Assembly (NCBI RefSeq): GCF_001514065.1 | Contig: NZ_KQ948422.1 | Location: 744,001 to 808,000, forward strand | Reading direction: 5' to 3' | Origin: Streptomyces antibioticus | GTDB taxonomy: Bacteria > Actinomycetota > Actinomycetes > Streptomycetales > Streptomycetaceae | DNA length: 64,000 nucleotides | Shown: positions 15,469-23,844 of the stretch, piece by piece | Layout of the letters: every line of letters begins with the position of its first letter | Numbering within the stretch: position 1 is the stretch's first letter | Position numbers and translations under genes: made by a program | The notes under the pieces: model-generated | Database searches by the model: none | What the model was told of the DNA's origin: nothing | Seen by the model: only the letters and a program-made list of their open reading frames with translations

Positions 15469-16337
15469 CCTGGATCAACGCGATCGTGCAGGGCATGCTG
15501 CTCGGCGGCATCTTCGCCATGGCCGCCGCCGGCCTGTCCCTGATCTTCGGCGTGATGCGGATCGCCAACCTCGCCCACGGCGACCTGATGATCCTCGGCG
15601 GTTACGTCGCCTCGGTGGCGGCGGCCCACTACGGAGTCCCCGTCCCGCTCACCGTCCTGGTGTCGATGATCGCCGTCGGCGCGCTCGGCTATCTCGTCCA
15701 ACGCTCCCTGCTGGACCGCGCGATGAGCCTCGGCGAGCTCACCCCGATGCTGGTCACGTTCGGCATCTCCCTCATCATCCCGAACGTCCTCGTCCAGGTG
15801 TTCAGCAACGACGCCCAACCCCTGTCCACGGGCTCTCTCGGCACCGCGAGCATCGACCTCGGCGGCGACCTGGCGATCGGCTGGTTCCCGCTGATCACCG
15901 TCGTCGCGGCGGTCGCCGTCCTGACCGCCCTGCACCTGTTCCTCCACCGCACCCAGCCGGGCCGCATCGTCCGCGCCACGGCCGACGACCGCACCACCGT
16001 CCGCCTGATGGGCGTGGACAACCGCAAGATCTACGCCCTGACCTCGGTCATCGCCTTCGCCACGGTCGCCCTGGCCGGATCGCTCTACACCATGCGCCAG
16101 GGCGGAGTGACCCCCTACGAGGGCCAGCTCACCGTCCTGTTCGCCTTCGAGACGGTCATCATCGGCGGCCTCGGGTCGCTGTGGGGCACCCTCGCCGGCG
16201 GCATGGTCCTGGGCGTCGCGCAGTCCGTCGGCGCCCAGATCTCCCCCGACCTGCCCCTGCTCGCGGGGCACCTGGTCTTCCTCCTCATCCTGGTGGTCCG
16301 CCCCCAGGGCCTGTTCGGCAGGAGCGTTCCCGCATGA
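15465..16337 (+). CDS. LivH-type ABC permease
   Basis: Starts within the ATGA overlap with the ATPase gene. The 290-residue polytopic protein opens with the LivH-typical INAIVQGMLLGGIFAMAAAGLSLIFGVMRIANLAHGD region and contains MRATADDRTTVRLMGVD-like cytoplasmic loop residues (RATADDRTTVRLMG) for ATPase coupling. About eight hydrophobic segments are visible. It would form half of the translocation channel together with the LivM-like protein. Confidence 0.9.
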   Translation: MTWINAIVQGMLLGGIFAMAAAGLSLIFGVMRIANLAHGDLMILGGYVASVAAAHYGVPVPLTVLVSMIAVGALGYLVQRSLLDRAMSLGELTPMLVTFGISLIIPNVLVQVFSNDAQPLSTGSLGTASIDLGGDLAIGWFPLITVVAAVAVLTALHLFLHRTQPGRIVRATADDRTTVRLMGVDNRKIYALTSVIAFATVALAGSLYTMRQGGVTPYEGQLTVLFAFETVIIGGLGSLWGTLAGGMVLGVAQSVGAQISPDLPLLAGHLVFLLILVVRPQGLFGRSVPA

Positions 16338-17362
16338 CCGTCCAGACAGAGCCCGCCACCCAGGCGACCGCGCTCCCGGCCGTCCACCGCGGTGGCCGCG
16401 CCACCGCCCTCGGCCTGACCGGCACGGCCGTCGTCCTGCTCGCGATGGCCGCCCTGCCGTACCTGGTCGACACCGGCGTCACCGCCCAACTCGTCAAGCT
16501 CTGCTACCTGGTGGCCCTCGCCTCCATGTGGAACCTGCTCACGGGCTACGCGGGCATGATGTCCATGGGCCAGCAGGCCTTCATCGGGCTGGGCGCCTAC
16601 CTCCTGTTCGTCGTCAACGACCACGGGCTGAGCGTCTACACGGGCACCCTCGTGGTCTCCGCACTGGTGGCCCTGGTCGCCTGGCCGCTGTCGTACCTCG
16701 CCTTCCGGCTGCGCGGCGGCTACTTCGCCGTCGGAACCTGGGTGATCGCCGAGGTCGTCCGCCTGATCGTGGTCCGCTTCGACTCCCTGGGAGCGGCGAG
16801 CGGACGCAGCCTGTCCGATGTCACCGCCGATCCGGTGCTGCGGCGGGCGTACACCTACTGGCTGGCCCTCGCCGTCATGGCAGCGGCCGTCCTGGGGACG
16901 TACGCCGTCCTGCGCAGTCGGCTCGGCCTCAGCCTGCAGGCCATCCGCGACGACGACACCGCGGCGGGCTCCCTCGGCGTGAACGTCACCCGCGGCAAGC
17001 GGATCATCTACGTCACCGCGGCGGCGGGCTGTGCGGCGGCAGGCGCGGTGATCTGCGTGAACAGCCTGGGCGTCGCCTCACCGACGCAGATCTTCGGGGT
17101 CCAGTACTCGGCCCTGATGGTCTTCATGGTGGTCATCGGCGGCATCGGCACGGTCGAGGGACCGGTCGTCGGAGCGGTCGCCTACTTCCTGCTCGACAAG
17201 TACTTCGCGCAGAGCGGGGTCTGGTACCTGGTCGTGGTCGGCGCGGCGGCCATCGTGGTCTCGCTGTACCTGCCGCGCGGGCTGTGGGGAACGCTGGCCC
17301 ACCGCACGGGCTTCGCCGTCTTCCCGGTGCGCCATACGGTCCGGTTCCGGGCGGCGTCGTAG
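16334..17362 (+). CDS. LivM-type ABC permease
   Basis: Starts at the ATG of the ATGA overlap with livH; the frame is open upstream only as shadow. The 342-residue protein has a cytoplasmic N-terminus, then the LivM hallmarks SMWNLLTGYAGMMSMGQQAF and the coupling loop LQAIRDDDTAAGSLGVN. It completes a five-gene importer (binding protein, two ATPases, two permeases). Its end faces the end of the secreted beta-helix protein gene with 36 bp between. Confidence 0.9.
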   Translation: MTVQTEPATQATALPAVHRGGRATALGLTGTAVVLLAMAALPYLVDTGVTAQLVKLCYLVALASMWNLLTGYAGMMSMGQQAFIGLGAYLLFVVNDHGLSVYTGTLVVSALVALVAWPLSYLAFRLRGGYFAVGTWVIAEVVRLIVVRFDSLGAASGRSLSDVTADPVLRRAYTYWLALAVMAAAVLGTYAVLRSRLGLSLQAIRDDDTAAGSLGVNVTRGKRIIYVTAAAGCAAAGAVICVNSLGVASPTQIFGVQYSALMVFMVVIGGIGTVEGPVVGAVAYFLLDKYFAQSGVWYLVVVGAAAIVVSLYLPRGLWGTLAHRTGFAVFPVRHTVRFRAAS

Positions 17363-17398
17363 CCGGTGACAGCGCCACGCGCGTGACCGGACGTTCCG

Positions 17399-19414
17399 TC
17401 ACGGCATGCCCATGCGCTGACGGTAGGACGGGAGAGGGCCGGCGTTCGCCAGGACGGCGGCGCAGGCGGTGTCGGCCGCGCAGGCCTGGCCGGGGTTGCG
17501 GGGTGGAAGCAGGGTGTTGTCGGTGAAGGAGAGACCGTGCGGGTCGCCGCACCCCTTGTCGTCCGGGTCCTGCGTGTTGGCCGGGGGCCAGGCTCCCGGG
17601 TACGCCCGTCGTGCGACCCATTCGGGCACGGCGTCGTCCCAGAAGTTGCCGTGGAACCGCACGTTCTGGACAGGGCGGTCACCCCATTCCTCGCTGCAAC
17701 CGCCGATGGAGGCTACGTAGTTGTAGACCGTGTTGTGCTCCACGGTGACCCAGTTGGTGCTGTCGTCGGTGTAGATCCCGACGTTCCAGTCGCCGTATTT
17801 GCTGTCGGTGACCGCGTTGCCGCTGATGACGGCCCCGTCGGCGAAGGAACTGCCCTGTTCGCCACGTAGATAGACGCCCCCGCCGTCCTCGAGGAGCCGG
17901 TTCGTCGCGTAGATGCGGTTGTCGAGGATGCGATTGCGACGCATGATGCCCCGCAGGTCGTCGCCGGGCCCGGAGAGGATGCCGCTGTAGGGCACGTCGT
18001 TGACCTGGTTGTGCGCGATGGTGGTCTCCTGGGTCGCGGTGTCCCAGACGCCGGAGGCCGCGTGGTACTCCGCGCCGATGTGGTGGATCCAGTTGTTGGT
18101 GATCCGGTTGCCGCGGTTGGTGCCCGTCCGGTCGGGCGGGACCACCCCCATCAGGATGCCGCCGTCGGAGACGTCGCTGATGGCGTTGCCGTCGACGATG
18201 TTGTGCGAGCTGTTCTCGGAGAGCTCCAGCGCCTGGGCTCCGAGGTGGGTGAACCGGTTGCCCTCAAAGGTGATGCGCTCGGCGGTACGGAAGGCGACCG
18301 TGCCGGGCACGGTGAGCAGCCTCGCGTCCTCACCCCGCCTTCCGGGCCGCAGGTACATGCTCCACGCGGCGGGAAACCCGGCGGGTTCGCTGGGCGCCAG
18401 CCAGGTGGCGTAGGCGAACGTCAGGCCGCGGAAGCCGATGTCGTGGAGGGGACGGCCCGGACGACCGGTGCCGGTGACCAGGCTCTCCAGGACCGGGGCG
18501 ACCACCTTGGCCCGGCGCATGTCCTGCCCGGACCGCGGGAAGTAGAGCAGCTCATGATGTCCGGGCCGGGATCGGTCGAGATACCAGCTGCCGGGCTTGG
18601 GTGCGAAGCTGGGCGAGTTCTCCACACTGGTCGGCGCTTCGAGCAACTCCGTGCCCCCGTAGAGCCCTTGGGCCAGATCCCAGCACGGCTGATCCATGGT
18701 GATGACGGTCCGGCGGGCACTTGCTGAGACGCCCCTGACTCCGCAGCGACCCTCGAGATAACCGGCTCGGTAGACGAACTCGATGTCGCCGGGGTTCCGC
18801 CAGGCCCGGGGGACGGCACTGGAGGTGACGTAACCCGTCCGGGTCGCCTTCAACGTGCCCGGGAAGCCCGTCCCGTGGCGCGTGAGCCGCGCGGCGCGCC
18901 GGTCCTCGACGTAGAGCTGGCGCGTCTCGAGCCCGCCCACGTCCGCGCGCCAGAACCCCCTGAGCCGTTGGTCCGGCCGCCACCCGGCGATCTGACGGCC
19001 GCCACTGATCGTCACCTGCTCCTGCCGCGGTGTCCCGTAGCCGTACGCCTGGTAGATCACCCGGTGACCGCCCCGGCCGGAGTCCCCCGCGGCCGCCGAC
19101 AGGCGCAGCGGCGCCTTCAGGTCGTACGTCCCGCCGCGCAGGTTCACCACCAGGTCCGACCTCATCCGCGGCGCCTGGGCGCGTACGGCCTGCTGCGCGC
19201 GTGCCGGTGTGGCGAAGGGCCGGTCCAGGGTGCCTGGCCAGGAGTCCTTGCCCCAGGGAGCGACGTACAGCTGCGTGGGAGTCGCCGTTGGGGCCGGTAA
19301 GGCCGCCGCCGGCGAAGGCAGGGCCGCCACCGAGAGCCCGATCGCCGCCACCTGCGTCACGACGCCTGTCCATGTCCGTGTCCTTGTCCTTGTCCGCATA
19401 CGGAAGATCGCCAT
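17399..19414 (-). CDS. Secreted right-handed parallel beta-helix protein
   Basis: Start chosen at the ATG with AAGGAGG five bases upstream rather than the methionine 13 codons earlier. The 671-residue protein has an Arg-Thr-rich start, a hydrophobic stretch and an alanine-rich cleavage region (about residue 38), so it is secreted. The mature protein begins TQLYVAPWGKDSWPGTLDRPFATPARAQQAV, the usual entry to pectate-lyase-like beta-helices. Residues 370-560 are rich in Asn-rung repeats (GNRFTHLG, GNAISDVSDGG, NNWIHHIG, HNQVNDVPYSGI, NRIYATN). Such proteins act on polysaccharides, but no catalytic family can be fixed. Tandem GGACAx hexamers encode the RTRTRT stretch. Confidence 0.8.
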   Translation of the reverse strand: MAIFRMRTRTRTRTWTGVVTQVAAIGLSVAALPSPAAALPAPTATPTQLYVAPWGKDSWPGTLDRPFATPARAQQAVRAQAPRMRSDLVVNLRGGTYDLKAPLRLSAAAGDSGRGGHRVIYQAYGYGTPRQEQVTISGGRQIAGWRPDQRLRGFWRADVGGLETRQLYVEDRRAARLTRHGTGFPGTLKATRTGYVTSSAVPRAWRNPGDIEFVYRAGYLEGRCGVRGVSASARRTVITMDQPCWDLAQGLYGGTELLEAPTSVENSPSFAPKPGSWYLDRSRPGHHELLYFPRSGQDMRRAKVVAPVLESLVTGTGRPGRPLHDIGFRGLTFAYATWLAPSEPAGFPAAWSMYLRPGRRGEDARLLTVPGTVAFRTAERITFEGNRFTHLGAQALELSENSSHNIVDGNAISDVSDGGILMGVVPPDRTGTNRGNRITNNWIHHIGAEYHAASGVWDTATQETTIAHNQVNDVPYSGILSGPGDDLRGIMRRNRILDNRIYATNRLLEDGGGVYLRGEQGSSFADGAVISGNAVTDSKYGDWNVGIYTDDSTNWVTVEHNTVYNYVASIGGCSEEWGDRPVQNVRFHGNFWDDAVPEWVARRAYPGAWPPANTQDPDDKGCGDPHGLSFTDNTLLPPRNPGQACAADTACAAVLANAGPLPSYRQRMGMP

Positions 19415-19851
19415 GCCGCCTCCTTGATACGGGGTTCCACCCTGGGGCAGCACGAGATGGTGCGCAGTCGTCCTGAGGTAGCGGCCTCATCGACCAAAGT
19501 CGCGATCGCTGACGGTCACCGGTGCCCTTCGTCACCTCGGAGCCAGTGGTCCAGGAACTCGATCAGCCCCGTCTCCGAACGCACCAACCGCTCGCGTTCC
19601 TCAGGAGGAAGCGATGCGAGGGCATCGACCAGAACCCGCTTCCGCGGGATGTGCACCATGTTCCCCGAGCACAGGCGTCCCACATGCGGCACAGACCCGT
19701 CGTTCGGCGTCCGGAACAGACCAGCCGCTCCCGACCTTGCGCCAGTGCTGCCGCCCGGCCGGTGCTCTTCAAGTCGTCATGTCCGGCATTCTCTCCGACC
19801 GAGGCCGTACGACACAGCCGTCCGGATCCGAGAGGAGTCATCCGACGAGCG
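19415..19851. other. Low-information intergenic stretch
   Basis: This region of about 440 bases holds one short minus-strand coding candidate (19516-19659) and otherwise no convincing gene. It contains the upstream region of the beta-helix gene at its left edge. Several open frames cross it on both strands but their composition is not gene-like. Confidence 0.5.
19516..19659 (-). CDS. Small hypothetical protein or remnant, 47 aa
   Basis: Starts ATG-GTG and encodes a charged peptide beginning MVHIPRKRVLVDALASLP and ending in WLRGDEGHR. It has high third-position GC and an amphipathic helical middle (PPEERERLVRSETGLIEFLD), unlike the surrounding noise. The frame is open upstream to 19776 without an obvious ribosome-binding site, so it may be the tail of a longer, decayed gene. 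No function is recognised. Confidence 0.35.
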   Translation of the reverse strand: MVHIPRKRVLVDALASLPPEERERLVRSETGLIEFLDHWLRGDEGHR

Positions 19852-20073
19852 TCAGTTCCAAGGTTCCCGGTGGGGGTTTTCGCCCAGCAGCTTCGCTGCG
19901 GCCACGCAGAGTTCTTCGCCGAAGAGCTGGTTGCTGCCCCATTCTGAGCCCCACAGGTCGGACGCGGCCTGGGCCACAGCGCGCCAGGTGTAGTCCTCGT
20001 CGCATCGCCAGGTGCGGATCTGAGCAGCCATCTCCCGTGTGATCGTCGCCGGGTCGACATTGTTGGGCGTCAT
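19852..20073 (-). CDS. Small conserved actinobacterial protein, 73 aa
   Basis: The protein is soluble and acidic, with the pattern REMAAQIRTWRCDEDYTWRAVAQ, then LWGSEWGSNQLFGEELC and the ending NPHREPWN. I recognise this as a small uncharacterised family frequent in Streptomyces; the TWRAVA segment looks like a helix-turn-helix core of the recombinase-like type. It is divergent from the gene at 20195, with about 120 bp between. Function unknown. Confidence 0.65.
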   Translation of the reverse strand: MTPNNVDPATITREMAAQIRTWRCDEDYTWRAVAQAASDLWGSEWGSNQLFGEELCVAAAKLLGENPHREPWN

Positions 20074-20194
20074 CCCAGCGACCCTAGGGAAGCGACGGGG
20101 AGCGTGGCCACCGGATTATGCTCGGGCAGGCGCACAACTTGGCGACGGAGCCGCCGACTACGCTGGCGGCCCCTCCGTCAGCCCAGGGAGCAGC

Positions 20195-21145
20195 GTGCCG
20201 CCTGCCTTCGTTCACCGGATCACCAAGTACGACCCCGCCGACCGAGACAGGCACGGCCATTACGTCGGGGACGACGACACGGACAGTGATCACGGGCCGG
20301 TGGAAGCCGCGTACCTCGCCGCGATCGCCGCCTTCGCGGAAGCCTGTGGCATCGACCGGCTGGAAATCCGGGAACCAGGCGTCTCGGGGGCCGTCCATCT
20401 CGGAGCGAATCCGTCAGTTGCAGGACACGGCCTCAGCGGGCTCTTCCCGCCCGACCTCACCGGCTTCCACGACGGAGCGCAGGTGTCCCTCGCTGTGGCG
20501 CTGGAGCTGGTGCGGATCATGCTCCGCGGCGAAGGGGCCTGGTGCAGGCTGGAAGCCGGGACCACTTTTGCCGTGGACGTGGGCTGGGACCTGTACGTGT
20601 ACGTGAGCAGCGATCGGCCGTGCCGGGATGCCGTGGCCCGAACACGGGAGCTTGGTCTCTTCCCGGAGCCGGTAGCGGTCTCCCCCCATGCGGCGGATCT
20701 TCAGGAGCCGGAGGTGACTCAGGCCGCCGACGCCGACTTCTGGGCGCGCCTTCGCACCATGTCGGCGTCGCAAGGAACCCTGCTCCTGGAGGAGAACCCT
20801 GTTCGCAACGCGGCCCGTTGGCACCGTGTCACGGAGGCCAACCTTGACGCGGTGCGCGCCGGTCTCACCCCGCGCGCTTTGCTGAGCGTCTGGCCAGACC
20901 TCAATCCCGACGTCGCCGCGGTCCTCGCCGCGCTGCCTGCGGACGGATCGGTGGAGTTCGTCTGGGAGGCACGGGACGGAACGATCACTCATGTGCTCGC
21001 CGACAGCAGCGACTACCAGGAGCTCGCGTTCCTCGTGGCCGATGCCAGGGCAGCCTGCGCCCTGTCTCTGTACGTCGACGAACGCCACCCCTTGGCCTGT
21101 GCTGCGCTGCCGGACGGCGATGGCGTACTGCGCGCCCGATGGTGA
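20195..21145 (+). CDS. Conserved Streptomyces protein of unknown function
   Basis: Start chosen at the GTG with GGGAG six bases upstream; the open frame reaches back to 20039 but that part overlaps the divergent gene. The 316-residue soluble protein begins with FVHRITKYDPADRD and the acidic GHYVGDDDTDSDHGPVEAAYLAAI, a start found in many Streptomyces proteins sometimes labelled RNA-binding. The remainder is mixed alpha/beta without motifs that I can assign. It ends about 80 bp before the transporter gene on the same strand. Confidence 0.65.
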   Translation: MPPAFVHRITKYDPADRDRHGHYVGDDDTDSDHGPVEAAYLAAIAAFAEACGIDRLEIREPGVSGAVHLGANPSVAGHGLSGLFPPDLTGFHDGAQVSLAVALELVRIMLRGEGAWCRLEAGTTFAVDVGWDLYVYVSSDRPCRDAVARTRELGLFPEPVAVSPHAADLQEPEVTQAADADFWARLRTMSASQGTLLLEENPVRNAARWHRVTEANLDAVRAGLTPRALLSVWPDLNPDVAAVLAALPADGSVEFVWEARDGTITHVLADSSDYQELAFLVADARAACALSLYVDERHPLACAALPDGDGVLRARW

Positions 21146-21225
21146 GCCTCGGCCCGGCGAGGGGAGCTGGTGGGGTTCCCGGTAGCGTCGCCGGGACACT
21201 CGCACCGAAGGAGAGGCATCGACTC

Positions 21226-21822
21226 GTGGACCTGGGCATCATCGGGCAGGCTGCCGGGTTGTTCGCCGTCACCAACATCGACGACATCCTGATCCTGTCC
21301 CTGTTCTTCGCCCAGAGCGCCGGCCACCACGGCTCCGCCCGCCGGATCTTCATCGGCCAGTACCTCGGCTTCGCCGCCATCCTCGCCGTCGCCGTCGCCG
21401 CTGCTTTCGGCGCCACGCTCCTGCCCGAGTGGGCCATCCCCTACCTCGGTCTGCTGCCTCTGGCGCTCGGGCTGAAGGCGGCCTGGGAGGCGTGGAAGCA
21501 CCGCGGCGACGAGGACGACGATCAGGACTTCACCGAGGGTGGACCGAAGGCCCTGGAGGTGGCGGCCGTCACCTTCGCCAACGGCGGCGACAACATCGGC
21601 GTCTACGTCCCTGTCTTCGCCACCGCCGGTGTCGGCGGCATGAGCGTGTACGCGATCGTGTTCCTGATCCTTGTAGCGGTGTGGTGCCTCGCGGGCCGGT
21701 ACTTCGCCACCCGCCCCCTCGTCGCCAAGGCCCTCAGCCGCTGGGGGCACATTCTGCTGCCACTGGTCTTGATCTCCATCGGTCTGCTCATCCTCGTCGA
21801 AGGCGGCGCCTTCGGCCTCTGA
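21226..21822 (+). CDS. CadD-family cadmium-resistance-like transporter
   Basis: Start at GTG with AAGGAGAG twelve bases upstream. The 198-residue membrane protein has about six hydrophobic segments and the CadD signatures FAVTNIDDILILSLFF near the N-terminus and TFANGGDNIGVYVPVF in the middle. The two half-sequences with conserved Asn-Asp are typical of LysE-like exporters. Characterised members export or sequester cadmium; the actual ion here is uncertain. No metal-sensing regulator is adjacent. Confidence 0.85.
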   Translation: MDLGIIGQAAGLFAVTNIDDILILSLFFAQSAGHHGSARRIFIGQYLGFAAILAVAVAAAFGATLLPEWAIPYLGLLPLALGLKAAWEAWKHRGDEDDDQDFTEGGPKALEVAAVTFANGGDNIGVYVPVFATAGVGGMSVYAIVFLILVAVWCLAGRYFATRPLVAKALSRWGHILLPLVLISIGLLILVEGGAFGL

Positions 21823-21985
21823 GGCACATCGTGTGGCGAAACATTGGCGTTCTGCTGGTCTGTCTCTGTCCGTTTGCCGGCCTGTCTCTCGACAGCGGGT
21901 TCCTAGGGTTCTGGTCATCCCCCGGAGGTCCGGTTCCGCGGACTTCTGAACTCGCAAGCTCCCCCCAGTGTTTGGAGACACCCTG

Positions 21986-22396
21986 ATGCGTGCTCTGCCC
22001 CGTCGTGCCGTGCTTGCCGCTCCCGCTGCTGTCCTGATGTTCACGCTGGTGGCCTGCGGTGGCTCCGACTCCGGGTCCGACAGCTCCGCCGCCGACACCC
22101 AGCAACAGACCCAGAGCACGGGCGGTGCCGAGGCCGGCGGTGAGGCGGCCGGTGACACCGACGACAAGCCGGAGCCGCCGCTGACCGGGGACATCAAGAC
22201 GAAGGCCGAGGCCGCCGCGCTGGCCGCGTATCCGGGCACGGTGGAGAAATCCGAGGAGGACGCCGAGAAGCCCGGCATGTACGCGGTGGAGGTCAAGCAG
22301 GCCGACGGGACCTCGATCGAGGTCTACCTCGACAAGTCCTTCAAGGTCACCGCCACCAAGAAGGAAGGCACCGAGGAGGCTGAGGACGCCAGTTGA
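21986..22396 (+). CDS. PepSY-type exported lipoprotein
   Basis: Start at ATG with GGAGA upstream. The 136-residue protein has a signal peptide with lipobox LVAC (Cys at about residue 21), a Ser/Asp/Gln/Gly-rich linker, and a C-terminal PepSY-like module: KTKAEAAALAAYPGTVEKSE, then MYAVEVKQADGTSIEVYLDKSFKVT. PepSY modules are often found beside two-component systems and may inhibit peptidases or bind envelope components. The response regulator/histidine kinase pair begins about 700 bp downstream on the same strand, so it may be part of the same envelope-sensing unit. Confidence 0.8.
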   Translation: MRALPRRAVLAAPAAVLMFTLVACGGSDSGSDSSAADTQQQTQSTGGAEAGGEAAGDTDDKPEPPLTGDIKTKAEAAALAAYPGTVEKSEEDAEKPGMYAVEVKQADGTSIEVYLDKSFKVTATKKEGTEEAEDAS

Positions 22397-22430
22397 CGGC
22401 CAGGCCCTGACCCGAGGAAGGAACACACCG

Positions 22431-22619
22431 ATGCCGTCTGAGCCTGAGCGGACCTCCTCTTCGCCGACCGATGCCGAGGACACGGCGATCCTGGATCCGG
22501 TACCGGGCGCCCCCGTCCCGGGCGGCGGCTACGGCGACCGCTTGGCGGAAGACGCCTTCGACCACCCCTACTCGTGCGCGCACTCCAGATCCGGCCCGGT
22601 TCCGACCGGAGCCCGGTGA
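22431..22619 (+). pseudogene. Probable N-terminal gene fragment
   Basis: A good AGGAAGG precedes the ATG. The first 48 codons have strong third-position GC and read like the cytoplasmic head of an actinobacterial membrane-fusion or transporter protein (DTAILDPVPGAPVPGGGYGDRLAEDAF). After about 22574 the codon pattern collapses and a stop follows with no membrane segment. I read it as the 5' stump of a gene that lost its remainder. It could also be a real 62-residue protein. Confidence 0.35.
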
Positions 22620-23109
22620 ACCAGGAAGCGAAACGGGCCCGTCTGCCGGGCACCACGGCTCCGGGGGTGGCCCTGTCCACGGTCAGTGACACCGTCACGT
22701 CCCCCACCACCCCGGGCGGCACCGCTCAGGTCTCCGCGCCGAAGTCACCGACCACGCAGCCACTGCCGCCCGTTCCGCCCACGTCCACCGAGCCGTCGGG
22801 CGGCGCCGTGAGCCCGACCGCCGCATCCACGCCGGCCAGCCTGCCGCCGGCCACCGGTGAGGACCGCGACCGCGGTGCGGAACACGAACGGGAGGACCAG
22901 CGACGCGAGGACGGCGACGACGCCGACGAATGACTCCCCCGTCGGCGCCGCCGACGTCCCGCCACCGCCGTCCGGCCGACGCGGTCCTCCCGTCCGCGTC
23001 GGCCGGACGGTCCCCCGCATGTCCACCGTCGTCCCCTACGCCCTACCGGTCTCAGGCGGCTCCCGTGAACCCTGCAACTCCTCTGGCACAGCTGTGCGAG
23101 CCTGGCGCC
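22620..23109. other. Intergenic or decayed stretch before the two-component system
   Basis: About 490 bases without a firm gene. A plus-strand frame (to 22933) encodes a Pro/Thr/Ser-rich then Asp/Glu/Arg-rich string. A minus-strand frame (22745-23026) holds one hydrophobic segment (FVGVVAVLASLVLPFVF) with high third-position GC. Neither is recognised. The region may be remains of a gene whose start is at 22431. Confidence 0.4.
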
Positions 23110-23844
23110 ATGCGGCTGCTGCTCATCGAAGACGACGACCGAATCGCCGGCCCCCTCACCGAGGGCCTTGGGCGTTACGGGTTCACCGTGGACCACGTCC
23201 GCACCGGTACCGCCGGGCTCACCGAGAGGGCCGCCGCGCCGGACCTGGTCCTGCTGGATCTGGGCCTGCCGGACATGGACGGGCTGGACGTCTGCCGCAG
23301 CCTGCGCGCCCGCTCCGCCGTCCCCATCATCATGATCACCGCGCGGGGCGAGGAAGCCGACCGCGTCGTCGGCCTCGAACTCGGCGCGGACGACTACCTC
23401 GCCAAGCCCTTCGGCGTGCGGGAGCTGATCGCCCGCATCCGCGCCGTGACCCGCCGCGCCGGAGCGCCCGCCTTCACGTCGGCCGGGCCGCCGGGAACCC
23501 CCGACCCGAACCGGCCGCCTTCCGGCGCACAGGAGCTGGGCTCGCTGGTGGTCAACCGCCGCACCCGCGAGGTCCACTTGAACGGCCGCCACATCGCCCT
23601 GACGCCCAGGGAGTTCGACCTGCTCGCCTTCCTCGCAGACGATCCAGGGACGGTGTGCTCCCGCCAGCAGATCATGGACACCGTGTGGGACCCGCACTTC
23701 TTCGGACCCACCAAGACCCTCGACGCCCACGTGGCCGCCCTGCGCCGCAAGCTCGGGGATCCGGGCTGGATCACCACCGCCCGCGGCGTCGGCTTCCGCC
23801 TCACCGTCCCTGGCGAACCCGTCACCTCCGAGGCGGCCGGATGA
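23110..23844 (+). CDS. OmpR/PhoB-family response regulator
   Basis: The 244-residue protein has a receiver domain with the acidic pair in LLIEDDD, phospho-acceptor Asp50 (LVLLDLGLPDMDG), the Thr of MITARG and Lys of YLAKPF, then a Pro/Gly-rich linker and an OmpR-type winged helix (LNGRHIALTPREFDLLAFL ... TLDAHVAALRRKLGD). The start is the ATG at MRLLLIED; the frame runs further upstream without family sequence. It overlaps the kinase gene by ATGA. It would bind DNA as a phosphorylated dimer; a PepSY lipoprotein upstream suggests an envelope stimulus. Confidence 0.92.
   Translation: MRLLLIEDDDRIAGPLTEGLGRYGFTVDHVRTGTAGLTERAAAPDLVLLDLGLPDMDGLDVCRSLRARSAVPIIMITARGEEADRVVGLELGADDYLAKPFGVRELIARIRAVTRRAGAPAFTSAGPPGTPDPNRPPSGAQELGSLVVNRRTREVHLNGRHIALTPREFDLLAFLADDPGTVCSRQQIMDTVWDPHFFGPTKTLDAHVAALRRKLGDPGWITTARGVGFRLTVPGEPVTSEAAG

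Noticed and set aside
22745..23026. 93-codon minus-strand frame with one hydrophobic segment
   Set aside because: Good third-position GC but only one motif-free membrane stretch and no ribosome-binding site; kept as an unassigned region.
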